NCBI RefSeq assembly: GCF_022899245.1
Contig: NZ_JALJAZ010000001.1
Location: 2,267,001 to 2,331,000, forward strand
DNA length: 64,000 nt
Direction of reading: 5' to 3'
Origin: Falsirhodobacter halotolerans
GTDB lineage: Bacteria; Pseudomonadota; Alphaproteobacteria; Rhodobacterales; Rhodobacteraceae
The notes beneath the pieces are model-generated. The model searched no databases and had not been told where the DNA came from. It saw nothing but the letters and a program-made list of their open reading frames with translations. Below are positions 52,490-60,882 of the stretch, one piece after another. A program made the translations under genes and the position numbers. How positions within the stretch are numbered: position 1 is the stretch's first letter; each line of letters opens with the position of its first letter.

Positions 52490-53638
52490 ATGATCCACAC
52501 CCTCACCCCACCGATCCACCTGCCGATCCCCGCCGCCCTGCCCCAGGTCGCCGCAGGGGCGGAGGGATTCGCCGATCTTTTCGCAACGGAGGCTGCTCTG
52601 CCAAGCCCGGAGGGCGGGGCGGTGGCGACGATCCCGACCGCACCGCCGATCATCCTGCCACAGCTCGAAGGGGCGGCGGTCGATCCGCGTCTTCCCAAAG
52701 CCGACACGCCCGCACCCGAAATGGACCTTCAAAGCGCGGCCGATCCCGATGCGGTTCCGCCCGACGGGGTTCAGCCGGACGGGGTTCAGCCGGACGGGGT
52801 TCAGCCGGACGGGGTTCAGCCGGACACCCCCCCGGCGCTGCCGACACCTGCCCAGCAGATCGTCTGGTCCCGTGCCGAATGGCCTTTGGCCGATATGCCT
52901 TCGCCTTCCCCCGCGGATACGACCTTGGCCGCCGATGACGCCCGGACCGAGCGGTTGGTCCCCGACGCGGGCCCGACCGTCGCGTTCGGGCCGGGTGCCA
53001 TTCCGGTCACCCTGCCCCCGGCCCCACCCGCACAAACGATCACGCCGCCCGCCCCCGATGCGGCGAAGCCCGAGTCGCCCCCTGCGACCGCGGCCGCAGG
53101 GGCGATCCCGGCGACCGATCTCCAGATATCACCGAGCGAGCCACCCGGCCCCGGGGTCGTGGTGCCCGACACGCCGCCGCCCGACGCGGCCCCGGCTGCC
53201 GCGCCCCCCGCCGCGCCGTCCGTGCCCGTGCCGCAGACACCTGCACCACAGACCGACCTTCCCGCCCCCGATCGCCCCACTGCGCCCGCGCCCGCGCCCA
53301 CCCCTGATCCGGTCGCCCACACCACGTTGGAACGCCTGGCCGATCTTGCCCCCGATGACGATCTGGGGCCGTTGCAGGTGACCGTGGAACGGGATGGCGA
53401 GCAGATTCGCATCGTGCTGACCGCCGAACGCGCCGAAACGCTGGATCTGATGCGCCGCCATGCCGATCAGCTTCTGGCCGATCTGGCGCGGGAAGGGTTG
53501 GGCAACGCCACGTTCGCCTTCGCTCAGGCCGAAACGGGGGGGGAGGCGGATGCGGAGGGGGACGCCCCCGCCCCCGATGCCACCCACATCGACATCACCA
53601 CGCACCGGACGACCTCCGGCCTTGATCTTCGCCTGTAG
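52490..53638 (+). CDS. fliK: Flagellar hook-length control protein FliK
   Basis: A 382-residue, proline- and alanine-rich protein. A conserved C-terminal Flg_hook domain (LGPLQVTVERDGEQIRIVLTAERAETLDLMR) lies after a long low-complexity ruler region. FliK measures the hook and triggers FlhB switching. The N-terminal half holds a tandem 15-base repeat (52766-52825) coding for VQPDG units. It is the first gene of fliK-flgD. Confidence 0.88.
   Translation: MIHTLTPPIHLPIPAALPQVAAGAEGFADLFATEAALPSPEGGAVATIPTAPPIILPQLEGAAVDPRLPKADTPAPEMDLQSAADPDAVPPDGVQPDGVQPDGVQPDGVQPDTPPALPTPAQQIVWSRAEWPLADMPSPSPADTTLAADDARTERLVPDAGPTVAFGPGAIPVTLPPAPPAQTITPPAPDAAKPESPPATAAAGAIPATDLQISPSEPPGPGVVVPDTPPPDAAPAAAPPAAPSVPVPQTPAPQTDLPAPDRPTAPAPAPTPDPVAHTTLERLADLAPDDDLGPLQVTVERDGEQIRIVLTAERAETLDLMRRHADQLLADLAREGLGNATFAFAQAETGGEADAEGDAPAPDATHIDITTHRTTSGLDLRL
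52751..52825 (+). repeat. In-frame 15-base tandem repeat in fliK
   Basis: Four perfect 15-base copies (52766-52780, 52781-52795, 52796-52810, 52811-52825) each encode GVQPD. A degenerate fifth copy precedes them (52751-52765, AVPPD). The unit is a multiple of three, so slippage would lengthen or shorten the FliK ruler without a frameshift. Confidence 0.95.
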
Positions 53639-53647
53639 GAGCCCATG

Positions 53648-54286
53648 ATGGACGTCACCGCCCGCACCGCCACCACGACGACCACCGCCACGTCCAAGGG
53701 GGGGCAGTCGGATTATCAGACCTTCCTCAAGATGCTGACGACGCAGTTGCAGTATCAAAACCCCCTGCAACCGATGGAATCATCGGAATTCGCGGTGCAG
53801 CTTGCCACCTTTTCGGGGGTGGAGCAGCAGACGGTCACCAACCAGCTTCTGGGCAATCTGGGATCGAAACTGGACGCGATGGCGCTGTCGGATCTGTCCT
53901 CCTGGCTGGGGGCCGAGGCGCGGGTGGCCGCCCCCATCGCGGTAGATGGCGCGGGCGTGACCGTCTATCCCAAACCCGACAGCTCCGCCGACAGTGCCAC
54001 GCTGGTGGTGCGGGACGCCGCCGGTCAGATCGTCGCGCGCGAGACGATTTCGCCCACCGCCTCATCGCTGACATGGATGCCCGCCGACGCCACGGGCGAG
54101 GCGCTGGTCTCCGGCAGCTATACCCTGACCACCGAAACCTATTCCAACGGGACCTTGGTCGCGACCACGCCGGTCGAACATTACGCCAAGATCGCCGAGG
54201 CGCGGAACGGCCCCGCCGGCACGACCCTGCTGCTGGTGGGCGGGGCGGAGGTGTCCGCCGCCGCCGTCACCGCCTTGCGACGTTAA
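53648..54286 (+). CDS. flgD: Flagellar hook-capping protein FlgD
   Basis: A 212-residue scaffold for hook assembly with the N-terminal YQTFLKMLTTQLQYQNPLQPMESSEFAVQLA motif and a C-terminal beta domain. ATGs at 53645 and 53648 are both possible; the second has better spacing from AGGAG. Hook gene flgE is not adjacent here. The stop shares TTAA with the convergent ubiB stop. Confidence 0.93.
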   Translation: MDVTARTATTTTTATSKGGQSDYQTFLKMLTTQLQYQNPLQPMESSEFAVQLATFSGVEQQTVTNQLLGNLGSKLDAMALSDLSSWLGAEARVAAPIAVDGAGVTVYPKPDSSADSATLVVRDAAGQIVARETISPTASSLTWMPADATGEALVSGSYTLTTETYSNGTLVATTPVEHYAKIAEARNGPAGTTLLLVGGAEVSAAAVTALRR

Positions 54287-55803
54287 AGAAGCGCGCCCAC
54301 CGCCACACCCGCCAAGGCCAGCACCGCGCCCAGCGCCAGCCAGCGCGCGCGCGAGGGCGGAGGAACGATAACCGTGGTTTCCGTTTCGGGGCGCAAAAGG
54401 CGCGCCTCCACCAGATCGGGCAGGCGGGGGCCGAAGCGCGACAGCACCCGCACCGTCCGCGCCAGATCGCGGGCCATGGCCTTGGGCCCCACATTGTCGC
54501 GGACATACTCCTCCACCACGGGGCGGGCGACCTGCCAGATGTTGATGCGCGGATCCAGCGAACGGGCCACCCCCTCCACCACAACCATCGTGCGTTGCAG
54601 CAGGATCAGTTCGGTCCGCGTCTCCATCCCGAACCGCTCCGTCACCTCGAACAGATAGGAGAGCAGGCGGGCCATGGAAATCTGCGAGGCGTCCATGCCG
54701 AAGATCGGTTCTCCGATCACGCGCAGGGCGCGGGCGAATTCGTCGATGTCGCGGTCGCGGGGGACATAGCCCGCCTCGAAATGCACCTCGGCCACGCGGC
54801 GGTAATCGCGGCGGATAAAGCCATAGAGGATTTCGGCATAGACGCGGCGGGTGTAGAGGTCGAGCCGCCCCATGATCCCGAAATCATAGGCGACGATGGC
54901 CCCGTCCGGCCCCACCTTCAGGTTGCCGTGATGCATGTCGGCGTGAAAGAATCCGTCGCGCAGCGCGTGGTTCAGGAACAGTTGCAGCACCCGCGCGCCC
55001 AAGGCCACGCGGTCATGACCCGCCGCGTCCAGACTCGCGGTATCGGCCAGGCTGATCCCGTCCACCCAGCCCATCGTCATCACCTGACGGCCCGACAGGC
55101 CCCAGACGGGCGCGGGCACGCGAAAGCCCGGATCGTCTTTTGTGTTGATGGCGAATTCCGCCGCCGCCGCCGCCTCCAGCCGCAAGTCCAGCTCTCCGGT
55201 GACGACGCCGTCGAAATGGCGCACCACGTCCATCGGGCGCAGGCGGCGCGAGAAGGGCAAAAACGCCTCCACCATCCGCGCGCCGGTATAGAAGGCGTCC
55301 ACGTCCACGCGGAACGCGCGCGCGATGCCGGGGCGAAGCACCTTGACCGCCACCTCCGTCCCGTCGCGCAGGTGCGCGTGATGCACCTGCGCGATGGAGG
55401 CGGCGGCCACCGGCCCCGAAAACGCGGCAAAGGCCTGATCGGCGGACACGCCCAGATCGGAGGCGATCATCCGCTTGGCCTCGGCAGTGTCGAACGGGGG
55501 CAGGCGGTCCTGCAGATAGCGCAACTGCAACGCCAGATCGCCGCCCACGATATCCGGGCGGGTGGAGAGGATCTGGCCGAACTTGATATAGGCCGGGCCC
55601 AGCGCGGTGATCGCCCGCGTCACCGGCGGCAGGGCGGGATCGCCGCGCAACCCCAGCCACAAAAACGGCCAGGCCAGCGCGTTGGCGGCCACGCGCAGCC
55701 GGACCGGCGCCTCCGCCTGTTCCAGGATGATCGGCAACGCTCCGGTGCGGGCAAAGGTCGCCAGCGTGCGGATCAGGCGCAGGATATTGTGAGGGCCACG
55801 CAC
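54283..55803 (-). CDS. ubiB: Ubiquinone biosynthesis kinase-like protein UbiB
   Basis: A 506-residue ABC1/ADCK-family atypical kinase with two C-terminal transmembrane helices (only the last, LALGAVLALAGVAVGALL, is clear). The KxGQ motif is YIKFGQILSTRPDI and the VKVLRPG-type ATP site and HADMHHGNLKV-like catalytic loop are present. It supports ubiquinone assembly on the membrane. GTG start; it follows ubiE directly. Confidence 0.94.
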   Translation of the reverse strand: MRGPHNILRLIRTLATFARTGALPIILEQAEAPVRLRVAANALAWPFLWLGLRGDPALPPVTRAITALGPAYIKFGQILSTRPDIVGGDLALQLRYLQDRLPPFDTAEAKRMIASDLGVSADQAFAAFSGPVAAASIAQVHHAHLRDGTEVAVKVLRPGIARAFRVDVDAFYTGARMVEAFLPFSRRLRPMDVVRHFDGVVTGELDLRLEAAAAAEFAINTKDDPGFRVPAPVWGLSGRQVMTMGWVDGISLADTASLDAAGHDRVALGARVLQLFLNHALRDGFFHADMHHGNLKVGPDGAIVAYDFGIMGRLDLYTRRVYAEILYGFIRRDYRRVAEVHFEAGYVPRDRDIDEFARALRVIGEPIFGMDASQISMARLLSYLFEVTERFGMETRTELILLQRTMVVVEGVARSLDPRINIWQVARPVVEEYVRDNVGPKAMARDLARTVRVLSRFGPRLPDLVEARLLRPETETTVIVPPPSRARWLALGAVLALAGVAVGALL

Positions 55804-55804
55804 C

Positions 55805-56548
55805 TCAGATATTCCAGCCCGAATGCAGCGCCGCGATGCCCATCGACAGGTTGCGGTATTTCACCAGATCGAAGCCCGCCGTGCGGATCATGTCGGCAAA
55901 CGTTTCCTGATCCGGAAACTTGCGGATTGATTCCACCAGATACTGATAGCTGTCGCGATCCCCCGTCACCATCTGCCCCATCGGCGGGATGACGTTGAAG
56001 CTGTAGAGGTCGTAGGCTTTCTGCATCGCGGCATTGGGAAGCTGGCTGAACTCCAGCACCATCAGCCGCCCGCCCGGACGCAGCACGCGATGGGCTTCGT
56101 TCAGCGCCTCCTGCACACGGGTCACGTTGCGGATGCCGAAACTGATCGTATAGACGTCAAAGCTGTTGTCGGGCAGCGGCAGCGCCATCGCATCGCCCAC
56201 CACCCAATCCAGACGGTCGGCCATGTTGGCGGCATCCGCGCGCTGGCGCCCGGCCACCAGCATGGATTCGGTCATGTCCAGCACCACGGCCTTTGACCCC
56301 GCCGCCCGCTTCAGGAAACGAAAGGCGATGTCGCCCGTCCCGCCCGCCACGTCCAGAAGCCGCTGGCCGGGACGCGGGGCCAGCCAGTCCATCATCGCGT
56401 CCTTCCACAGCCGGTGGACGCCCGCCGACATCAGGTCGTTCATGATGTCATAGCGCGAGGCGACGGAGGTGAAGACCTCGTGCACCATGCCCGCCTTCTC
56501 GCCCTCATCCACGGTGCGAAAGCCGAAATGGGTGGTCTTGTCGCTCAT
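55805..56548 (-). CDS. ubiE: Ubiquinone/menaquinone C-methyltransferase UbiE
   Basis: A 247-residue SAM methyltransferase acting on the quinone ring. The glycine-rich SAM site [15 protein letters not shown] and the family motif [25 protein letters not shown] are complete, as is the [13 protein letters not shown] tail. The ATG at 56548 follows GGAGG. It forms a two-gene operon with ubiB and diverges from mutM. Confidence 0.96.
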   Translation of the reverse strand: MSDKTTHFGFRTVDEGEKAGMVHEVFTSVASRYDIMNDLMSAGVHRLWKDAMMDWLAPRPGQRLLDVAGGTGDIAFRFLKRAAGSKAVVLDMTESMLVAGRQRADAANMADRLDWVVGDAMALPLPDNSFDVYTISFGIRNVTRVQEALNEAHRVLRPGGRLMVLEFSQLPNAAMQKAYDLYSFNVIPPMGQMVTGDRDSYQYLVESIRKFPDQETFADMIRTAGFDLVKYRNLSMGIAALHSGWNI

Positions 56549-56606
56549 GCTCGCCTCCATCGTTCCCGCTTTGGGTATACCGCCGCGCGCTTGGGGAAAA
56601 CCGCTT

Positions 56607-56635
56607 TGTGGCCCCCGCCCGCTCTCTATATAGGA
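56607..56635 (+). promoter_or_regulatory. Probable mutM promoter
   Basis: TTGTGG (56607-56612) and TATAGG (56630-56635) are 17 bases apart, in a TATA-rich context unusual for this GC-rich DNA. Transcription would start about ten bases before the mutM ribosome-binding site, giving a very short leader. Confidence 0.5.
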
Positions 56636-56653
56636 AGGGACCGGAGGTCGCCC

Positions 56654-57493
56654 ATGCCCGAATTGCCCGAAGTCGAAACCGTCCGCCGCGGGCTGGAGCC
56701 TGCGATGACCGGGCACGTCATCCAGACGGCGCATGTGAACCGGCCCGACTTGCGCTGGCCCTTTCCGCCGCGCATGGCCGAACGGCTGACCGGGGCGCGG
56801 GTTCTGGGGCTGCGGCGGCGGTCGAAATACCTCCTCGCCGACCTGTCGACCGAAGAGACGTTGCTGATCCATCTGGGCATGTCGGGGCGGATGCTGGTGT
56901 CGGGCGCGACGGTGGGTGAATTTCACCACCCCCACCCCATGCCGGAAAAGCACGACCATGTCGTGCTGGAGATGGAGACGGGGGCGCGGATCACCTTCAA
57001 CGACGCGCGGCGGTTCGGGGCGATGGACCTGATGGCGACCGGGGCGGACCATCCGCTTCTGGCGGCCCTTGGGCCGGAGCCCTTGGGCAATGCCTTCGAC
57101 GCGGCGCATCTGGCCGCCCGGCTGGTCGGGCGCAAGGGGCCGATCAAGACGCTGCTTCTGGATCAGCGAATCGTGTCGGGTCTTGGCAACATCTATGTCT
57201 GCGAGGCGCTGTTCCGCGCCCGCATCGATCCGACCCGGGCGGGCGGCAGCCTGACCGACGCGGAGATCGCCGATCTGGTGCCGATGATCCGCGCCGTGCT
57301 GACCGAGGCCATCGCCGCCGGCGGGTCGTCCTTGCGCGATTATCGTCAGGCGGGGGGCGAATTGGGCTATTTCCAGCACAGCTTCCACGTCTATGGCCGC
57401 GAGGGGGCGCCCTGCCCCGCCTGCGCCACGCCGATCGCGCGGATCGTGCAGGGCGGGCGGTCCACCTTCTTCTGTCCCGCCTGCCAGTGTTGA
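56654..57493 (+). CDS. mutM: Formamidopyrimidine-DNA glycosylase
   Basis: A 279-residue bifunctional glycosylase/AP lyase that removes 8-oxoguanine and ring-opened purines. N-terminal [13 protein letters not shown] carries the catalytic proline and glutamate after Met removal; the C-terminal zinc finger has the CPAC...CPAC cysteines. GGAGG lies seven bases before the ATG. It is followed by rpsT after an 83-base gap. Confidence 0.97.
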   Translation: MPELPEVETVRRGLEPAMTGHVIQTAHVNRPDLRWPFPPRMAERLTGARVLGLRRRSKYLLADLSTEETLLIHLGMSGRMLVSGATVGEFHHPHPMPEKHDHVVLEMETGARITFNDARRFGAMDLMATGADHPLLAALGPEPLGNAFDAAHLAARLVGRKGPIKTLLLDQRIVSGLGNIYVCEALFRARIDPTRAGGSLTDAEIADLVPMIRAVLTEAIAAGGSSLRDYRQAGGELGYFQHSFHVYGREGAPCPACATPIARIVQGGRSTFFCPACQC

Positions 57494-57502
57494 CGTTTCG
57501 GG

Positions 57503-57531
57503 TTGACTTGACCCCGAGTCGGGCATAAAGA
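57503..57531 (+). promoter_or_regulatory. Probable rpsT promoter
   Basis: TTGACT (57503-57508) and TAAAGA (57526-57531) are spaced by 17 bases, 45 bases before rpsT. Overlapping TTGAC words upstream (57490-57495) may add strength. Confidence 0.5.
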
Positions 57532-57576
57532 CCCGGCTTCAAGAATAGAACCTCGTCACAACCGGAAACCGTCCTC

Positions 57577-57849
57577 ATGGCAAATACGCCCCAGTCGAAA
57601 AAGCGCGCCCGTCAGGCCGAGGCCCGTTACGCAGTCAACAAAGCCCGCCGTTCGCGCATCCGCACGTTCCTGCGCAAGGTCGAGGAAGCCATCGCTTCCG
57701 GCGATCAGGACGCCGCCAAGGAAGCGCTGCGTCTGGCCCAGCCGGAACTGGCCCGCGGCGTGACCAAGGGCGTCGTTCACAAGAACACCGCCTCGCGCAA
57801 GATCTCGCGCCTGTCCTCGCGCGTGAAATCCATCGCGGCCGCCGCGTAA
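57577..57849 (+). CDS. rpsT: 30S ribosomal protein S20
   Basis: A 90-residue basic helical protein ([27 protein letters not shown]) of the small subunit. An intrinsic terminator with a UUCG loop follows 21 bases after the stop, so the gene is a single unit. Confidence 0.97.
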   Translation: MANTPQSKKRARQAEARYAVNKARRSRIRTFLRKVEEAIASGDQDAAKEALRLAQPELARGVTKGVVHKNTASRKISRLSSRVKSIAAAA

Positions 57850-57870
57850 GATTTTCGATATTCGATGTTG

Positions 57871-57898
57871 AAAAGCGCGCCTTCGGGTGCGCTTTTTT
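57871..57898 (+). terminator. rpsT terminator
   Basis: A stem with GCGCGCC/GGTGCGC pairing closes a UUCG tetraloop (57882-57885) and is followed by six T residues (57893-57898). This is a strong intrinsic terminator ahead of the dnaA regulatory region. Confidence 0.88.
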
Positions 57899-58079
57899 CA
57901 TGCCCGATCGCCCTCATGGCAGCTTTGTCGCAGGTTCTGGATTCGGCCCGACTGAATCTCTGTCAATCGCGAAGTTCGGTTGCGGAGGCCTCGGATCGCG
58001 GGCTAGCGTCACCAAAGCGATTCACTGTCCTGGGGGACATTCGCGATCGTGTTCCGCGGCCGTCGGGCTGCCTCCTGTA

Positions 58080-58099
58080 TGTCACCCGTTGTGGTGACA
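58080..58099. promoter_or_regulatory. Palindromic operator candidate upstream of dnaA
   Basis: TGTCACC and GGTGACA are perfect inverted arms of seven bases around six bases (58080-58086, 58093-58099). It lies about 210 bases before the dnaA start and is flanked by one copy of an 11-base repeat. A dimeric regulator could bind here; no known factor is recognised. Confidence 0.4.
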
Positions 58100-58160
58100 G
58101 GTCGGTTGCGGAATGCGATCTCTGACACCTGCATCGGCCCCGTTCGGCGGCCCGAATTGA

Positions 58161-58180
58161 CGCAAGCCGTCCGGCTTGCG
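58161..58180. promoter_or_regulatory. Hairpin-forming inverted repeat in the dnaA leader region
   Basis: CGCAAGCCG (58161-58169) and CGGCTTGCG (58172-58180) form a nine-base perfect inverted repeat with a two-base centre, preceded by TTGA. Roughly 130 bases before dnaA. No T run follows, so it is not an intrinsic terminator on either strand. Confidence 0.4.
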
Positions 58181-58306
58181 GCCTCAATGTTGTTGTCGTG
58201 CGCGGGCCCTTTTCCGGGACCCGCCTCCCCCATTTTTGCCCTCGGGCGCAGTGAACAATGGGACGGGGTGCGCCATGTCGCACCGTGATGGAGCGGTCGG
58301 GAAACG

Positions 58307-59695
58307 ATGACGAACGAGAACTGGACGAAGCTGCGGGAAGACCTTCTGCTGCATGTTGGCCGAAACAACTACGTCACCTGGATAGAGCCGCTGAAGCTGA
58401 CCCGCCTGTCCGACGGCCGGGCCGAGTTCGAGGTGCCGACCTCGTTCTTCGGCAACTGGGTGCAACGCAACTTCGCCGACCAGATCCGCCACCGCCTGTC
58501 CGAGGCGGGCCATGACGTGTCCCGCGTCGATTTCGCGGTGACCCGCGCCGCGGCCCCCGCAGCCGCACCCGCCCCCCAGCCCCCCCCGGCCCCGCAGGCC
58601 GCCACGGCGCCCCCCGCCCGCCCCGCCGTGATCCGCCCGCGCGCCGAGGAGGAGCTGTCCGGCGCCCCGCTCGATTCCCGTTTCACCTTCGACAGCTTCG
58701 TCGTGGGCAAGCCGAACGCCCTGGCCCATGCCGCCGCCCGCCGGGTGGCCGAGGGCGGGCCGGTGACCTTCAATCCGCTGTTTCTCTATGGCGGCGTGGG
58801 TTTGGGGAAAACGCACCTCATGCACGCCATCGCCCACGAACTTCAGATGAAGCAGCCGCATCTGCGCGTGCTTTACCTGTCGGCGGAACAGTTCATGTAT
58901 CGCTTCGTGCAGGCGCTGCGCGAACGCCAGATCATGGATTTCAAGGAGATGTTCCGCAGCGTCGATGTGCTGATGGTCGATGACGTGCAGTTCATCGCCG
59001 GCAAGGATTCGACACAGGAAGAGTTCTTCCACACGTTCAATGCCCTCGTGGACCAGAACAAGCAGATCGTCATTTCGGCCGACCGCGCGCCGGGGGAGAT
59101 CAAGGATCTGGAGGACCGCATCAAGTCCCGCCTGCAATGCGGGCTGGTGGTGGACCTGCATCCCACCGATTACGAACTGCGCCTTGGCGTCCTGCAACAA
59201 AAGGCCGAAGTCTATCGCCACCAGCTTGGCAATCTGGAGATCGCGGACGGGGTGCTGGAGTTTCTGGCCAGCCGCATCACCACCAACGTTCGTGTGCTGG
59301 AAGGCGCGCTGACCCGGCTCTTTGCCTTTGCCAATCTGGTTGGGCGGCCCGTCACGCTGGAGGTGACGCAGGAATGTCTGGCCGACATCCTGCGCGCCTC
59401 CGACCGCAAGGTCACGATCGAGGAGATCCAGCGCAAGGTGGCTGAGCATTTCAACGTCCGCCTGTCCGACATGATCGGCCCCAAGCGCGTGCGCACCATC
59501 GCCCGGCCCCGCCAGGTGGCGATGTATCTGGCCAAGCAACTGACCCCGCGTTCCCTGCCGGAGATCGGGCGGCGCTTTGGCGGGCGCGATCACACCACGA
59601 TCATGCACGGCGTCCGCAAGATCGAGGAACTGGTCGCCACCGATTCGCAGCTGGCCGACGATCTTCAGATGCTGAAGCGTTTGCTTCAGGCCTGA
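58307..59695 (+). CDS. dnaA: Chromosomal replication initiator protein DnaA
   Basis: A 462-residue initiator. Domain I (1-80), an Ala/Pro-rich domain II linker (about 81-110), AAA+ domain III with Walker A GGVGLGKT (162-169) and Walker B VLMVDDVQF, and the C-terminal DNA-binding signature GGRDHTTIMHG. It opens oriC and regulates genes as ATP-DnaA. Its upstream region is discussed separately. dnaN follows after about 60 bases. Confidence 0.98.
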   Translation: MTNENWTKLREDLLLHVGRNNYVTWIEPLKLTRLSDGRAEFEVPTSFFGNWVQRNFADQIRHRLSEAGHDVSRVDFAVTRAAAPAAAPAPQPPPAPQAATAPPARPAVIRPRAEEELSGAPLDSRFTFDSFVVGKPNALAHAAARRVAEGGPVTFNPLFLYGGVGLGKTHLMHAIAHELQMKQPHLRVLYLSAEQFMYRFVQALRERQIMDFKEMFRSVDVLMVDDVQFIAGKDSTQEEFFHTFNALVDQNKQIVISADRAPGEIKDLEDRIKSRLQCGLVVDLHPTDYELRLGVLQQKAEVYRHQLGNLEIADGVLEFLASRITTNVRVLEGALTRLFAFANLVGRPVTLEVTQECLADILRASDRKVTIEEIQRKVAEHFNVRLSDMIGPKRVRTIARPRQVAMYLAKQLTPRSLPEIGRRFGGRDHTTIMHGVRKIEELVATDSQLADDLQMLKRLLQA

Positions 59696-59755
59696 GGCTT
59701 GACGCCCGCCCCGATCAAGGGGAAAGTCGCGCGAACCTAAACGGATAAGATGGCC

Positions 59756-60874
59756 ATGAAGATCAGCATCGAACGCGGCACCCTCCTGAAAGCGGTCTCT
59801 CAGGCCCAGTCGGTTGTGGAACGCCGCAACACGATTCCGATTCTGGCCAACGTCCTGATCGAGGCGGAGGGCGACACCGTCTCCTTCCGCGCCACCGATC
59901 TGGATATCGAGGTGATCGACCGCGCTCCGGCGCAGGTGGAACGCGCGGGGTCGACCACCGTGTCGGCCACCCTGCTGCACGAAATCATCCGCAAGCTGCC
60001 CGACGGGTCGCTGGTCAATCTGGTGGAGGACGCCGCCTCGGGCCGGTTGACGGTCATGGCGGGGCGTTCGAACTTCACGCTGACCACCCTGCCGCGCGAG
60101 GATTTTCCCGTCATGGCCTCGTCGGAATACGCGACGAACTTCTCGGCCAAGGCGCAGGTTCTGCGCCGCCTGTTCGACAAGGCAAAGTTCGCGATTTCGA
60201 CCGAAGAGACGCGCTATTACCTGAACGGCGTCTATATGCACGTCGCAACGGGCGAGGCCGGTCCCGCCTTGCGCTGCGTTGCGACCGACGGCCACCGTCT
60301 GGCCCGCATCGACGCCCCCCTGCCCGAGGGTGCGCAGGGCATGGCCGGCGTGATCGTCCCGCGCAAGACGGTGAACGAGTTGCGCAAACTCTTGGACGAA
60401 GATGACGCCGACATCGCCGTGTCGGTCTCGGAAACCAAGGTGCGGTTCGCCACGCCCTCCATCACCATGACCTCCAAGGTGATCGACGGCACCTTCCCCG
60501 ATTACACCCGTGTCATCCCGACGCAGAACGCCCGCCGGTTGGAGGTGGACGCGAGCGATTTCGCCAAGGCGGTGGACCGCGTGGCGACCGTCAGTTCCGA
60601 ACGGAGCCGCGCGGTGAAGCTCAGCCTTGATGATGACCGGCTGGTCCTGTCGGTCAACGCCCCCGACAGCGGCGCCGCCGAGGAAGAACTGGCCGTGGCC
60701 TATGCCGACGAGAAGCTGGAGATCGGCTTCAACGCCAAGTATCTGCTGGAAATCGCGAGCCAGGTGGACCGGGAGAATGCGGTGTTCCTGTTCAACACCT
60801 CGGGCGATCCGACGCTGATGCGCGAAGGAAACGACGATTCGGCGGTTTATGTCGTGATGCCGATGCGCGTCTGA
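59756..60874 (+). CDS. dnaN: DNA polymerase III sliding clamp (beta subunit)
   Basis: A 372-residue ring-forming clamp with SVVERRNTIPILANVLIEAEG and the C-terminal tail ending VVMPMRV. It tethers the replicase and recruits partners. Starts at 59750 and 59756 are both possible; the family usually begins MKISIE-like, so 59756 was taken. recF starts eight bases after the stop, so dnaN-recF-VOC are probably co-transcribed. Confidence 0.97.
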   Translation: MKISIERGTLLKAVSQAQSVVERRNTIPILANVLIEAEGDTVSFRATDLDIEVIDRAPAQVERAGSTTVSATLLHEIIRKLPDGSLVNLVEDAASGRLTVMAGRSNFTLTTLPREDFPVMASSEYATNFSAKAQVLRRLFDKAKFAISTEETRYYLNGVYMHVATGEAGPALRCVATDGHRLARIDAPLPEGAQGMAGVIVPRKTVNELRKLLDEDDADIAVSVSETKVRFATPSITMTSKVIDGTFPDYTRVIPTQNARRLEVDASDFAKAVDRVATVSSERSRAVKLSLDDDRLVLSVNAPDSGAAEEELAVAYADEKLEIGFNAKYLLEIASQVDRENAVFLFNTSGDPTLMREGNDDSAVYVVMPMRV

Positions 60875-60882
60875 CGCGCGGG

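Larger units (their letters stand above)
57850..58306. other. Non-coding region between rpsT and dnaA
   Basis: These 457 bases contain the rpsT terminator, then about 400 bases with no credible gene. Visible features are an 11-base direct repeat TCGGTTGCGGA (57976-57986 and 58102-58112), a palindrome TGTCACC-N6-GGTGACA (58080-58099), a perfect 9-base hairpin (58161-58180), and no TTATNCACA DnaA box on either strand. The region therefore looks regulatory and not a classical oriC. Confidence 0.65.

Noticed and set aside
52751-52825. CRISPR-like or mobile repeat
   Set aside because: Units are contiguous, 15 bases long, in frame in fliK and have no spacers; it is a coding tandem repeat.
57865-58125. 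An 86-codon open frame in the rpsT-dnaA gap
   Set aside because: It starts inside the rpsT terminator, has no ribosome-binding site and an unlikely composition; treated as non-coding.
57850-58306. oriC next to dnaA
   Set aside because: No DnaA box is visible on either strand and no AT-rich unwinding stretch is present; in related alphaproteobacteria the origin is often away from dnaA.
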